A stretch of DNA of 64,000 nt from Latrodectus hesperus. Its lineage: Eukaryota > Arthropoda > Arachnida > Araneae > Theridiidae. The stretch is from the NCBI GenBank assembly GCA_037975125.1, contig CM075853.1, positions 71,588,109-71,652,108 on the forward strand, written 5' to 3'. Positions 17,219 to 37,232 of the stretch are shown here, piece after piece; position 1 is the stretch's first letter, and each line of letters starts with the position of its first letter. The notes beneath the pieces are model-generated. The model saw only the letters and a program-made list of their open reading frames with translations. It searched no databases and was not told the DNA's origin. Both the position numbers and the translations under genes were made by a program.

Positions 17219-19255
17219 CAAATTTAAATCTCTGTACTTCTTCAGGTTACGAAAATCAGTTTGTTCTTTTACACATGATTAGTATTTTGATATTTCAACC
17301 ATTATAAATTAGTCGTGAATAACCTATTTGAATTCTAATCATAACCACTAATCTTAAATGATAAATTATCAATTTAAATTTCTTATTCGCTGTAAAATAG
17401 ATTATTTATGGTAACTGTCGACATCATTTTTCATGGAATAACATGGCAGATTAATTCCTTTACAAAATTATCACTAGCTGGTGATAATTTAGTAGTAGGT
17501 AACCTAAATTCCCCTGCGGCTGACTTATGGGCGTATTCCACCTTCCATGGTATGCAATAGAGGAGCATCAAAATAGCGCGTAGAAGTTTATAAATCACAT
17601 TTCTACGAAACTGTGATGGACGATTATAAAATCTTGCTGCTAACAGAGGTACAAAAATGGACGGTAAAAAAAATTGCCTAACCTTGATCTAAAATTTCTT
17701 TATTTTATATATAAGTTAAACTAGTTAGAATTTTATATTTTTCTAATGTATATCAGAATATAATTCCTGTGAGAGTAGTATGAATGATATTTACTTTTTT
17801 CGCGCGTATACTTATCTATCATTCATCTTTCATTGATTTAACTTACTTCTTTGTTTTTTAAAAAATATTATTATTCGGGCTAGTGTCACAAAGATCCGTT
17901 TCTTCATAAGTATTCACAAATTAAACTTTAAAACCTTTTAACTGTTGTCCTTGAATTAAATTTTTTTTCTTCAAAACTAGCATACTACTTTCTTGATTGA
18001 TTATATGTAGATATCCTTCAACTCAAAAGCATGTTGCTTCACAACTTTTTCTTATTCACACACATTTAAAAAATGAAATAATTCTAACTTGACTTACGAC
18101 AAATCGATACTTTTACTTAAAATGATACTTATAAAAAATACTTTTACTTACGATGATTGCTCTACCACTTCCTTCTCTTTAAATTTGAGTGGGTACCTTT
18201 TTTATTTTAGATGTGGTTACATGAATACCTCAATATCAGAAGTTTATCTTACTCAACATCTTTGTGTAATAAATGTACATTGTCATGTGTTTGTTTTACA
18301 TGAGATACTTTTCAGCATTTATCACTGCTACTAATATTTCAGAGATTAGGAAACAAAAAAATGCTTTCTAAAAAGATATTTATTTCTCCTTTTCCTTTCC
18401 ATATGTATATAATTTCATTTTTGTATTCTTTCATTTTTTTCCTTCATGCATAAGAAAGAATTACTGGGACATATCGTACAAGAAATATTCTTTCGTTACA
18501 TCTTAACCAAAATATTGGTTTGCACTGTAAACATAATTCAAAAATCAGTAATAAAAATAAAGCAAAAAACCCAACAAATGAAAATAACATTATATTTGAC
18601 AATCACAAGTGGAATAAACATGGAATGAAATCCTTCTGAACGGTAAGAAAATCTCTAATTTAATAAAACGTAGGATAAAAAAGCACACTACACAGCAATT
18701 TGTGATATAAAAAATAGATTTCATTTCCTAAGTTGATTTTTCTTAAAGTAAACAAAAACCATCAAATATAGTCGAACTAAGTTTCTAATTTTAAGCCACG
18801 GTTGAATAACTAGGTAGGCATTATATTTGCTTCCCTTTTCACGTTGCCAAACCAATTGTATAAAAAATTTCTACATAACTTTAGACATCCAGTGATCTTT
18901 TCAAGTATGCCGTTGTACAATTGTGTCGGGTAACTAAGTTCTGCCTTCCAGACACGAAAGCAACACCTTCACCTAGCCTTTAACGTTGATTAAAACTACC
19001 CAACAGAAACTGGATAGAAACTAAACAGCATTTCTGTATGAAAAATCCTTAAAACAAATTTAAAAAATAATGCAATTATTAAATATGAATTTTAATAAAA
19101 AAAGCATATGTTTAACAACTCGTCTCAGATTATGGTTGTCAAAATCTGGAACGTTACCACATAAATCTGTGAAAGAAATTTTTCCGAGAATCATATATTT
19201 CGAGAAGACCACATCTCAATGCAGCTAATATACACACGTGTATATACATAGATAT
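17219..19255. other. Intergenic sequence with two G+C-richer patches, no gene seen
   Basis: Mostly AT-rich. A 10-bp stem AAATTATCAC/GTGATAATTT with loop TAGCTG lies at 17465-17490. It directly precedes a G+C-richer patch (about 17490-17690) containing CCCCTGCGGCTGACTTATGG. A second patch at about 18880-19010 also stands out. Neither matches a family I recognise, and neither has clear termini or long frames. The open frames at 18089-18334 and 18446-18628 have random composition. Confidence 0.5.
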
Positions 19256-19258
19256 ATT

Positions 19259-19312
19259 TCTGTATGTATGTATGTATATAGATAGATAGATGGATGGATG
19301 GATGGATGAATA
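19259..19312. repeat. Compound (TATG)n(GATA)n(GGAT)n microsatellite
   Basis: Runs of TATG, then GATA, then GGAT units succeed each other, indicating point changes spreading within one tetranucleotide tract. Confidence 0.9.
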
Positions 19313-19810
19313 TATTAAATATAGCAAAAATATAGTTTAAGAAAATTAATAAATAAAAATAAAATACAATTCCAACAAATATATATTTGACAATCCAACC
19401 AGTGCAAAACTAGCTAAATATTTATATGCCAAGAATATAAATAAGTTAAGGATTAATTTAGAAATCGATTATACAAATAAGTCAAAATTTTGAAAATCAA
19501 CAACAAATAAGACAAAACTGCGAATAAAAATTTTAGAAACTAAAAAACATGGAAACCACATCTTTATTAGGAAGAAGATCATCAGCTATGCAAATGAAAC
19601 TCTTTTCTGAGATCCATGAAGGACATAAGTCTAAAAATCTACGTTCAGTATCTGAAAATCTTCATGCAGATCTATAATTAAATAAAACATCAAAGAAAGA
19701 ATTATATCAAAGCAATATACACAATCTGTAAGTTGTAAAATAAAACATCAAAGCAATACAATAGTCAATATATTACGGTAATTTCTAGAAATCAAAAGAA
19801 ACAAAAGAAA

Positions 19811-20492
19811 ATAATATCAAATAGAGCATACCAAAGTTTTTATTTATTTAAGTTAAAGTGAGAAGGCATGGTTGCCAAATATATTTGGAAAAACTATTGG
19901 GTAAATTTAAAGTTAAAGTATTATAAAAAAATTATAAAGTAAATTTAAAGCAATTTGAAAAAATATGATGTAAATTTAAGCTGCCAAAATAAACCAAATG
20001 TAGCTTTAAGCTACCAAAATGAAAACAACAAAAAAAACATTAATTTGAAAATAAAACAATATGAATAGTATTAAATAAATCATTCTTAATAAAATAAACA
20101 TTAATTACAAATCAGAAAACTATGAAACAAAACTCTTCAGTAAAATAGAAAATAATATCAAATGGAGCATACCAAAGTTTTTATTTATTTAAGTTAAGGT
20201 GAGAAGGCATGGTTGCCAAAAGTATTTGGAAAAACTATTGGGTAAATTTAAAGTTTAAGTATTATAAAAAAATTATAAAGTAAATTTAAAGTAATTTGAA
20301 AAAATATGATGTAAATTTAAGCTGCCAAAATAAACCAAATGTAGCTTTAAGCTACCAAAATGAAAACAACAAAAAAAAATATTAATTTGAAAATAAAACA
20401 ATATGAATAGTATTAAATAAATCATTCTTAATAAAATAAACATTAAATACAAATATGAAAACTATGAAACAAAATTCTTCAGTAAAATAGGG
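19811..20492. repeat. Tandem dimer of a 341-bp AT-rich unit
   Basis: Two head-to-tail copies lie at 19811-20151 and 20152 to about 20492, both starting ATAATATCAAAT. Only scattered differences are visible (for example ATAGAGC against ATGGAGC, and TTAAAGTGAG against TTAAGGTGAG). Each unit contains GAAGGCATGGTTGCCAAA, then repeated GTAAATTTAAAG-like motifs, then AGCTGCCAAAAT and AGCTACCAAAAT. The unit has no coding frame. It could be a nascent satellite or a recent segmental duplication. Confidence 0.9.
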
Positions 20493-22183
<1,691 letters not shown>

Positions 22184-22264
22184 GCGCACTTTTCTTTCAA
22201 AAACAACAATCGTCGCATACTACATTCCAGGAAAATTTTCATATAAAAAGTTATAAATAGTAGG

Positions 22265-22445
22265 TCATATTAATGTGTTGCAAGAGAAAAAACCCATGCA
22301 CCAAATTCAACAGATGTACATCCAGAAAATAGAAATACACATATCTCCTATTATTCAACTGTAGCTGGAAACGAACCCAGGACCTTCCACTCCAAAGAGT
22401 ACAGCTTCATATAAACAGTAATTTTGCATCATTTTACGCCACGTA
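22265..22445 (-). mobile_element. Probable tRNA-derived SINE, copy 1
   Basis: On the minus strand, TGGCGTAAAATG (22441-22430) resembles an RNA polymerase III A box. AAGGTCCTGGGTTCG followed by TTTCC (B box, 22377-22367) resembles the tRNA T-arm consensus GGTTCGANTCC. Between them, ACTC-TTTG-GAGT can pair like an anticodon arm. The A-to-B spacing (about 50 nt) and unpaired arms exclude a functional tRNA. The body beyond the B box (GTTGAATAATAG ... CTGGATGTACATCT) recurs at 33225-33330, supporting a dispersed family. SINEs are copied by non-LTR reverse transcriptases; which partner is unknown. Confidence 0.5.
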
Positions 22446-22804
22446 AATACAGTTTCCTTAAAAGCTCATATTCATTTATAATTTTAATTTTAATTTTTTA
22501 TGCATTACGCAAAGTACTAAGAATAGTATGGCTAAAAGCTGCATATGACTAAAGACTGCTCTATTGAAGCTAATAATTTCAATATGATAGTATCATATTT
22601 AAATTAGGATCTTAATTGCATTAATTTACTATTTTGCTTCGGTGCTTTACAATTTAAAGCAAATTATCCTTAAGGTAGGATATTTAAATGGTTGAAATCT
22701 ATCAAACGGTGATAATTAAATAAAAATAATGCACCACTTTTACTGCTGAATGAAGTGTCTCAGAAGCGTCTCATTTTTATTAAATGAAATAAAATTGAGA
22801 GGAA

Positions 22805-23015
22805 ATATTTCCTTACCTGAAGGAATCCCCCCCAGTGAGTGTGGGAGTAACTAATAGAAATGATAGCGCAACGCAGCAAAACAAATTTGGATTTAGTCAT
22901 CACCAGCCATAATTTTGTATCAACATCAATGAAAATTGATGAGGAAGTCGGATTAAGTGAAGCTTGAAATATAGCTGAGGATTTTTCTCTGATTAATTTA
23001 GAAAACGTTTATGCC
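22805..23015 (-). other. G+C-richer island, open on the minus strand, unidentified
   Basis: The minus strand is open from about 23010 to the CAG-GTAAGG sequence near 22815, which matches a strong 5' splice-site consensus. The predicted peptide includes NPTSSSIFIDVDTKLW and SYSHTHWGGFLQ. No homology is recognised, and no 3' splice site or partner exon was found. It could be a transposon remnant or chance; the evidence is thin. Confidence 0.2.
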
Positions 23016-28200
<5,185 letters not shown>

Positions 28201-31200
28201 ACCAAGACAGTCCCAAATCGATCGTTGAAACATTCATTAATATATATTCCTAAGATTATTCATATTTCTTATTTATCACTACAATCTGTTATGGGACTGG
28301 TCTATCTTTTAAGTGAATGTCATGATATAAATACATACGCTGTTTTAGTTTACCGCCGGGTCATTCAGATTTTATTACTCAAAGCTTTGGTTCCAGATTT
28401 TGTGAATTGGATTCCCAACTAGAGTTTTAATGTTTATATTTATTCAGAGTTCACATTAAAAAGTTCTATCAGAATAGTCCTCATGTGTACGAATGATCTT
28501 TGAACGACAAAAACTACATTAAATGTTGAGAGTCGAGAGTCGTAAATAGCACCTTTGGTTGATAGATAGAATCTATGTTTTTTTTTCTCTTGAATAAACA
28601 TATAACTCACTTGAATAAACAAGTTTTTGCTCATTAAATAGATAAAATTTATTTAATTTTCAGAAAATATCTTTTTATATAGATTGTTTTATTTATTATG
28701 GCTCATAACTTCTAAAATTTAAAATTAGAAAGTACATATGTGTTGCTTTAAGTGTTTAAATGAGGCAATAATGTTGAAGTGACGGTTGAAAAAATATGCA
28801 CTATGTACTGTGAGCCTATAATCAATGATATTGCAGTTAGAATTTTTTTTTAATTTAGTTTTTAAGATAAGATAAATTAAAAGAAGAATATATTTTTCTA
28901 ACTATAAAACTTTTTAAAAGCTATATTGAAGCAAAATCCTCGTTAATAGATAGGATCCATTGCAGGAAACTTGAATACATCAAACTGAGCTATTTGATAC
29001 CACCTGAAGAAATAAGGGAATATCAGTAAGTTAGGAGTCTAGGTACGTCATAATTTGAATAATCAAAATGAAGAATATCCCATGTGAATTTACACATATC
29101 TGCCATCATGTGTAAAAATCAAAATTTTTAAAACACTACTCTAATAAGCGACAGGAGGGGAGGAATTTCCTATGACAATATAATACAGCAATTTGATATA
29201 AATCAACTTAACCTAACAAATTTGAAAGTAAACACCCATGGATAATACATTCTTTATAATTCATTTTTAACTTTTAAACTCGAATTTAATTATTATAAAG
29301 GATACTTACACTCAGCAGCATTAAAGAACAGATGAAAAAATCTCTGAAAATATATTGCACACTAAAATAATGAAAACATTTTATTTTAAGCAGCTATTTA
29401 AATTCCTGGAGAAAATCATCCTGAAGTCCGTGTTTTTGCTTATTGAGTATTAAAATATTAAATATGTAATATTAAACAGACACTAGGTTTCGTAACCTAC
29501 CACGAAAACTCCGGAAAATAAGCTCAAATCTATCATTAAAAATATTTGATATTAAAGAATAGGAATCACAAGTTATTACGAAATACTAGTAATGTTATTT
29601 TTCGATTATATATTAGAGGAATCATCTGTTGAATTGATAAAAATTTGTAATTTTTAACAAGTCATAAATGTACTGGTTCTTATAAGGAAACTTATTCATT
29701 ATGTTCTGGAATTAATTTAGACAAATATAGAGATGTAAGTTCAGAAAAAAATCTGCTCATTGTTCTGTAAAAAAAGCTTTGTGTATTGATAATAAAAAAT
29801 AAAAAGGCAAATCGTGAGAAAATCAGAAACAGCAATGGCAATCTTATCTCATTCAATTAAATTTATAAAACTCCAAGAAAATTTAAGCATTAAATGAAAA
29901 ATGTTTTCAAGACCATTGTCGCTCAAAAAAGATATGTTAATATAGAATCTTATGAAAAATTCAAAATTGGTGAAATATATATAAAGTTCCTAAACTGATA
30001 TTTTATGTATATATAATGTTTAAAAATCTTAAATCGACTTAAAATAAAAATTTGAACATATTCTTTAAATGTGGAAAAAGATGTTATGTTTGAGTCACTT
30101 TTTATTTATCTTCTTTGTGTTTTAATATGGTAAAATGATCTTAATTCTATATATCATAATTAATAACTTTTTAATAAATTTTCCCATTAAGTTTTCCAAA
30201 TTAATAGATTTTATGTTTTTGTAATAGATTTATGATATATATGCAGATTCACAAGGACTGACATATTTCATTATATTTTTACAAACAATTATTGAAAAAT
30301 CATTTCATTTTCTTCTGGGTTGATTTTAATGCAAACTTTACCTGTAAAATGTATGCAGTCATTTTCTGAAAATGTCTTATGAATTTATTTTCATACAGTT
30401 TTAAAATTATTTTAATCATAGGTATCATAATAATTATATAAGGTTTTGCGTATATTTAATTCCTTCATGAGGTTTTATGTCATCACATAATACAATATGA
30501 TTATTGTTACAAAAGATCTTTAAACGCAGATATTCATATTATAATCTTAAAAAAGAAATAGATATATAATTCATATCAGAAATAGATACAAAGGATGCTT
30601 TAAATTGGATTTGTCAAGTAAAAATAATTTGAATTCTAATTTTAAATCTATATTTTGTTACAAGATTTAAATATTCACATTGTATTTTTATCAAGCGTGT
30701 ATTGCTTACTAATATATTCTTCGCAATACAAAAGTAATCCTATTAGAATTATTACATGACAAACATTTAAAGTGTTATAACAAAAAATAAAAGTTTTGAA
30801 TTTAATATTTCAAACGAAATAACCGTATGCAAATATAAAACACTACATTTATCAATTTTAAAATCTTACAATTTTCTTCTACAGCATTAATCAATTCGTC
30901 TCATATTCTTCTCTTCAAATACTGTTATTAAGTTTTAGCTCATTGTAGACGTAAAACTTCACATTTAAATTATAATGTTCATAGTAATATCTTTAATATA
31001 GATTTGTATGATACTGAACTGTATGATTCTGAAATTTCATTAATGTTCAAAATACTTTGAATACTTTAATAGTACATCCATTATTTTAAATCAATAAGCA
31101 GAATTTATTAATTATTCTTATTTGTGTTTACAATAAAACAATTTTAAATAATAAGTTTTTATGATCATAAATATGTATCAATATTAAATACTTTACATTT

Positions 31201-33224
31201 TAAAGACTATAATAAAACCTTTTCTGCTATAGCGCATTGAAAAAGGCTTAATATATTTCAATTTATTGTTATGCATATAATAACTATTCCATAATTATAC
31301 TAACAAAATGTTTTTAAAAGAATAAAAATTCTTCACTTTTTAGCGGGGATAAAAGTATATTTAATCATACATGAATGCATATAATAAATGCCATCAAAAT
31401 CTCTTTATTCATTTGAAAATGTTAAATTAATGTCAGGGAATTATTTGTAATGCTTTGAAGAATTAAATAAATTGTAGATATTTAAACTGATTAATTATTT
31501 TTTTTATTTTTAATTATTGTTTTCAGTCCATAAGAAAATCTTAGATCCGTCTGATTCATACAATAGCTTAATAATAATGGATATCATCCGAACAAAGTAT
31601 AATTCAGATTTAGGAAATCCCAATGAATGTGATAGCTTTATTTCTATATGATGGATTTTCCTGTCATAGAAAGTATTGATCAGCCAGTTTGATACATTTG
31701 TAAAAGGAAGCAAGACTGAATAATAACTTTAGTTTTTTTTCTGCCGGAAATTGAAATTGTTTAAAGGTATGTATTGTTTGACATTTTCCACAATAATTTG
31801 AGGAAAATTAGTTCAGATGTTAAAGCAGTTTATTATTTACTTCTTCTTAGTATAATATTTTTGATTTCAATCTTTTAGTAAAATCTGATCAAACCAACAT
31901 TACATTTGTTTAATTAATTTAAATACTAATCAAAATCACAAAATTTAAGGCTATACAAATATCTTAAAGAGTCATAGGTCAAATCTCATATATCTTTTAT
32001 AAAGTTTAAAATTATTATATTTCACAGTAAATATATTAATCGAGGATTTCAAAGTTTTCTGTAAGAACAAACCATTTATGAGACTAATTTTCTATTTGTA
32101 AAAAAAATCTTTCAGACACTTTAATCAAATTTTTGATTGAAAAATAAGTATTGTAAGTCACTAATTTGTGATGTTCCAAATAAGCAATCTCAACAAACAA
32201 GAAAAAAACAACATGCTTAAAAGTAGTCTAAAATGAAATTTAATATTAAGGTAAAATATAATTTCAGGTGTTGATGTTTTTTAGTCATACGTTGATGTTA
32301 TTAAGATTTCAAAGCCCTTCACGTATGAAGAATTGGGGGTTGTCACACACATTAAATTTGAAATATTATATTGTACTCGTGTATAAATTTTGTCAGTAGT
32401 AATTCTTAAAAAGTGTTACATTAATCTTAAGAAGCTTATTGTTTGATAAAAAAAAAAAAACTTTTTTATAACAATTCCACATAATTATGAATAGATGTAA
32501 AAATCTTTCTAGTTATTTATATGGTTATAATAATTTTTGAAGGGGTGGATCATTATTAATTATCTTTTGACCGTAATAAATTAATCCACAACATAAATGG
32601 AAGTGAACAGTCTTCTATAATTCACTTCATCTTAAAAGTATTTCGCGTAAAGTTTTGAATATAATTAAAGTATTAAAAAATAGTTGTATTAAATTATGTC
32701 GTTGAGCTTCCACTATTGAAATTTTTTAATACATAATTTACAATTTTACAACATGAAAAGCTGTTCTTTGACAAAATTTGCTTCAAAAATACGATTGTAT
32801 TTAAACATCTGAAATGAAAAGTAATAATCTTTGATAAAACCGGTAAATTTCTTTGTTTTTATGTACAACTGGCTATCAGAAGAGTGAAAAGTGATATGAA
32901 TACCATATTTATTTCAGAAATTTTACAATAAATGTAAATAAATTAATATTCTGTTAAGGTTAAGGTTTATTCTATGGAATCAAAATTCACTTCTTCGTAG
33001 TCAAAACTATTTCTCTATAACGTAGTTATAAGGATGCTTTCATTAATTTGTTGTCGGAGGACAGTTTATACTTTCCTACATCTCTTCAGAATTGATTGGG
33101 TGAAATCGTGAAATTTTAAAATAATGTTATAGTTAACCCGTAATTCAGTTACTGATCACACTCTTAATCATTCTATGCTATATGGCCAAATTTCTGATAG
33201 ATAATAGTCTGTATGTAATGTCAA
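28201..33224. other. AT-rich desert, no gene seen
   Basis: No convincing gene. 28225-28422 is open for 65 codons on the plus strand in a slightly G+C-richer patch (containing TTTACCGCCGGGTCATTCAG) but matches no family I know. Other open frames are short and random in composition. Confidence 0.6.
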
Positions 33225-33345
33225 TAATGAGAAAACCCAGAAAATCCTCAATATTCTATCCCAAGAGATGTGCATACAGAAAGCAGAAATTTTAAATCTT
33301 CTATTATTCAACAAGGGTGTTCTTGTATTGTTTCAATAGTGACGA
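33225..33345 (-). mobile_element. Dispersed repeat related to the SINE at 22265-22445, copy 2
   Basis: GAGATGTGCATACAGAAAG, an AGAAAT block and TTCTATTATTCAAC occur in the same order and near-identical spacing as at 22310-22360. Another shared anchor, GAGAAAACCCA, lies further left. The tRNA-like head is not preserved here, so this copy is either truncated or diverged at that end. Confidence 0.45.
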
Positions 33346-33408
33346 TAAAATGCATAATAACATGTGAGGATATTTGTCTATATAAATAGGTTACGTGGTT
33401 GTATACCA

Positions 33409-33440
33409 TTTTTATGGAGTTATTATTTTTATGGAGTTAT
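33409..33440. repeat. Two direct copies of TTTTATGGAGTTAT
   Basis: Copies at 33409-33422 and 33427-33440, with period 18, directly abut the foldback at 33439-33500. Their junction with the hairpin suggests both arose in one replication error. Confidence 0.75.
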
Positions 33441-33500
33441 CAATTGATCTAGGAGATTAATTAAAACTTTCATTTTAATTAATCTCCTAGATCAATTGAT
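33439..33500. repeat. Perfect 28-bp inverted repeat (hairpin), 6-nt loop
   Basis: 33439-33466 (ATCAATTGATCTAGGAG...) is the exact reverse complement of 33473-33500, with loop CTTTCA. The outer ATCAATTGAT is itself palindromic. Perfect arms, a short loop and an adjoining direct repeat point to a recent template-switch origin. Confidence 0.9.
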
Positions 33501-33902
33501 CTTTTGGTAGCATGAATGTTTCGCAAGAATGTTTACAATTATCCATTGCCATTATGAAAAGGGATGGATTGTATTTTTTGCGCTAATAATTACTAATCTA
33601 TATTCAAGCACTAATAATTACTCCTTGAATACTAATCTATTAGTTCAAATTAGTTTGAAGAAAAATACCGTCATCTTCTAAAAATATGTAATTTTAAGCA
33701 ATATTTCAAGTACGAAGTCCATACTAGAATTGTTACTCTTTACTTTGTTAAATCATTTGAGCAATAAAGCGTTAGGCTTTATTTACTAATAAAACACTAG
33801 GCACATATGTTTCTAAAAGGATCAATTAAGATAAAATAGAATCAGTTTTACAAAGCGGCCACTATGCCAGTCAGTATTTAGTCAACCAAACATTTATTCT
33901 GA

Positions 33903-33958
33903 GGTTACCACATTCGAACCCCCAAACTATAACTCATTAGTGCTGTCAACTACATTAC
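33903..33958 (-). other. tRNA-like A/B-box remnant (weak)
   Basis: The minus strand contains TAGTTGACAGC then, about 20 nt on, GGGGGTTCGAATGT, resembling polymerase III A and B boxes. The arms do not fold into a cloverleaf, so it is not a working tRNA. A second SINE-type head or chance are both possible. Confidence 0.25.
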
Positions 33959-36900
33959 AAATCATCTTTATTGTCAGTGTTACTTATAATCGAATAAAAA
34001 ATAATATTTGAGTTTTATGAGTTATCACAATATTTACCACGTACTACCCTCCATTCTATGATAATGGATAATATATAGAGGATTCATCATGAATAATTCA
34101 GGGTCAATTGACTTGACATAAAAGTATCTGCAAATTTCTCAGCCACTGAAATTCATGAGTAAGCAGAAAACAGAAACGCCCTTAATTAATTAGTGGATAA
34201 ATTTTCACTTCATTATGTGACAACTCAACGTTTGTTACACATTAAATACATTTCAAAGAGTAAAGAAAAATTACTTGTATGGTATTCAGTAAACAAATAT
34301 GTAAAATATGATTAAAAATCCATATATTTATTATAATATAATATTATAACGTCATTATAATAACTAATACAAAAACATAATAATTTCATGTCTTATATAG
34401 AGTGTCTTGTCTTTAACCCATCAGTCAATGAAAAAAATAATCTGTTATACGTATTTTCAAGAAGCTTTACAAAAGAAATAATTTTTAATTTTTTAACTTA
34501 ATATGGCATACATTTATTTCTATTGATAGCTTAAACATTTATTATAACTGTAAGATTAATTTTTAAAGAGAATTAAAGATGACGCAAATACTTAATATAT
34601 AAATATAATGATTAACTAATTTTTATTTTTGTCTTAATCTTCATTTTTTAAATATATGTAGGAATAACAAAAAAAGTTTCGAAATCTATCGTTCATTTGG
34701 TTTTTTGTAAATGAATTAAATTTTTCTTCATTCAATGCCTGATAATAACAACAGTCGATGTCGTAAGAAATGAAACAAGGAAAACTTTTAAATGCCGATG
34801 ATTCAAATTAGACAATTATCAATCCATTGTTGTAATTTTACCTGCACAGTTGCGCATACTAAAATGAGCTCATATGCATTTATATAATAAATTTCAGTAA
34901 TATCATTAATGTTATAAAAATAGAAACTTAATAATAAATTACTTGAAAAGCTTTATTTAAGTCACAATCATGAGCTTTCTATGAATGAATTTTAGATTTT
35001 TTTTAATGATGTGCGTATTATGCTTGTATTATTAACATATTTGATTAAAATGACTTTTTTATTCATGATATTTAATGAAGTCATTAAACTCATAGACCGT
35101 AATCTTATTTACAAAGTTTAGTCATTTGTTTAATATTTTATTAGAAGAAATTAGTTAGAAATCCTTCTTCGTTTAGAATGGTTCACCTAAATTTCACATA
35201 ATTTTGAAAATGAATTATATATATATATAAATATGAATAAGTATAAAATAAGGCATAAAATATCTTTAATTTTTAAAACTTGAAATCTGAAGGATGTATT
35301 ACTTCGTATCATGTATGTAATTATTTATAATTTGGCAATTTTTACTTATTTATGCATCAAACAAATATGCTATAAAATAACATAGAAATGATGAGACTTT
35401 TAAATTCATTGTTTGGAGAAAATCTCTGAAATTATTTTCTCAGTCGCGTACCATACGTAACTAGAAAAGACAGAAACGTCAATGTCCTTTCTACTTTAAC
35501 ATGAAACTTTTCACGAATAAACCAGCTAATTAAATTTAATTAGACGAAATAACTCAAATAAACAACAAAATTAGGCTTAACTACTTGAGCATAATTTTGT
35601 GACTGGCTTACCAAGATTTATAATCTTCACAAAATGGAAATCCTTAAAATAAAATATCATGGAATTCATTTTAGAATAACAACAAATCCATTCTTATTTT
35701 TAATCATATTTTCGAAAATATAGTAATTAGCATCATTTGATTCAGACACATAATTAATAAAATCGTATGTAGTGATTTTTGATTGAGAAATTCAAATAGA
35801 ACGCAATTGTAAAAGAAAATAAGTATAATAATAATTGCTTCTCCTATATATTTCACTGAAATTTCAAATGCTACTACTAATAATAATCTTCAATCGAATC
35901 ATTAAGGGAGTTTTACCTTATTTTCAAGAATAATTAAATGGATTTTTCAAAAGTAATTCCGTCTGTCTTGATAATTATTTCATAAAAATAAAATAACAGT
36001 GTATGATTCATAAATTGGAATCATAACGTATTAAAATATAATATGCGTAATTTCTGAAAACGAAATTGTATCAGGAAAATAGAAAATAGAAAAAGAAATA
36101 TAGAAAACCCTACTTCGATGAATAACCGAAATTACAAAAAATACATATAATTACTTCCTGATGAAAGATTATCCTAATAAATCAGTAAATTGTTTTTGTG
36201 TCATATGTAGTGCTTTTCAAATATGACAGAGAGTATAAGTACCTTTATAATCGCAGAAATCTGAAATATCTAGTAAATATTAAATGAGGTTAGCCCTATA
36301 TAGAAATGTAAAACTTAATAGTTCATTGCAAAACACATTCGACTGCCAATATCTTAACACCAAAATCACCAAATATAGATAATGGCAGCATAATGCTAAG
36401 CATCGGCTAAAATATTAAATCTTACAAAAGATGTTACCTTCTTTTATAATATTTTGCACCACAACAAGATGGAGCATTTGATCAATGAAAGATTGGAATG
36501 CATATGCAATCAGTTACTAACTTTTCCCTCAAATAATTCTTCGAAATTTTTACCTTTAAATGAATCTTAGAAATCCATTGTTTTTAAATTCAAAAACTAC
36601 TCAAAACTGTATTTCTGTGAAAATTAAGAATTTGTGAAGGTTTTAATTTCATCGAAAAAATAAAATAAAACCTTGGTATGGGTAAAAATTAATCTTCGAC
36701 GGTGAAAAAGAGAATTAAAAAGCGCATGTTGCAAGTAAACAAATTTTTATTTTTCGTGTTTTCATTAAATACATAATTTATTTTGTACTGTTAAATTGTT
36801 TAAGTGGGCATAAATTATTTAAATAATCCACATAAATAAAACCCTTGTTTTTTTGTACACTGAATATTTGTCGAAAGTTAAATAAAGAATGACTACATTA

Positions 36901-37232
36901 AATGGATAAAAGCTTATATCAGGACATTGGTATCTGAAAAATTTATAGGCTATACTTCCTTTCGAAACTCTGATTAGTGCCTTCGTAATTAATTGAATCT
37001 TTATATTTTAATTTTGAGAACCATAAAATTACTTATATTGGCATGCAAATCATTCCGAATCTGTGACTGTTTCAACCATAGAGACATGAGGTTTTTTTCT
37101 CCTTCATAAAATTTTCAATCTTTTCGTAATCATTGGAATAAAAGAAAATATGTATGGCATCGAATCTTACTTTTGTCAATATTCCCACAGGCTTAAATTA
37201 TTTTTTCCCTTAAAGAAATTTCTAGAGTAATC
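33959..37232. other. AT-rich desert, no gene seen
   Basis: No gene or terminus is recognised. The last few hundred bases may belong to the N-terminal part of the decayed Tc1-type gene that follows, but I cannot align them. Confidence 0.6.

Noticed and set aside
22365..22445. Functional tRNA gene on the minus strand
   Set aside because: Box spacing is too long, acceptor and D arms do not pair, and the body recurs elsewhere as a repeat; a SINE fits better.
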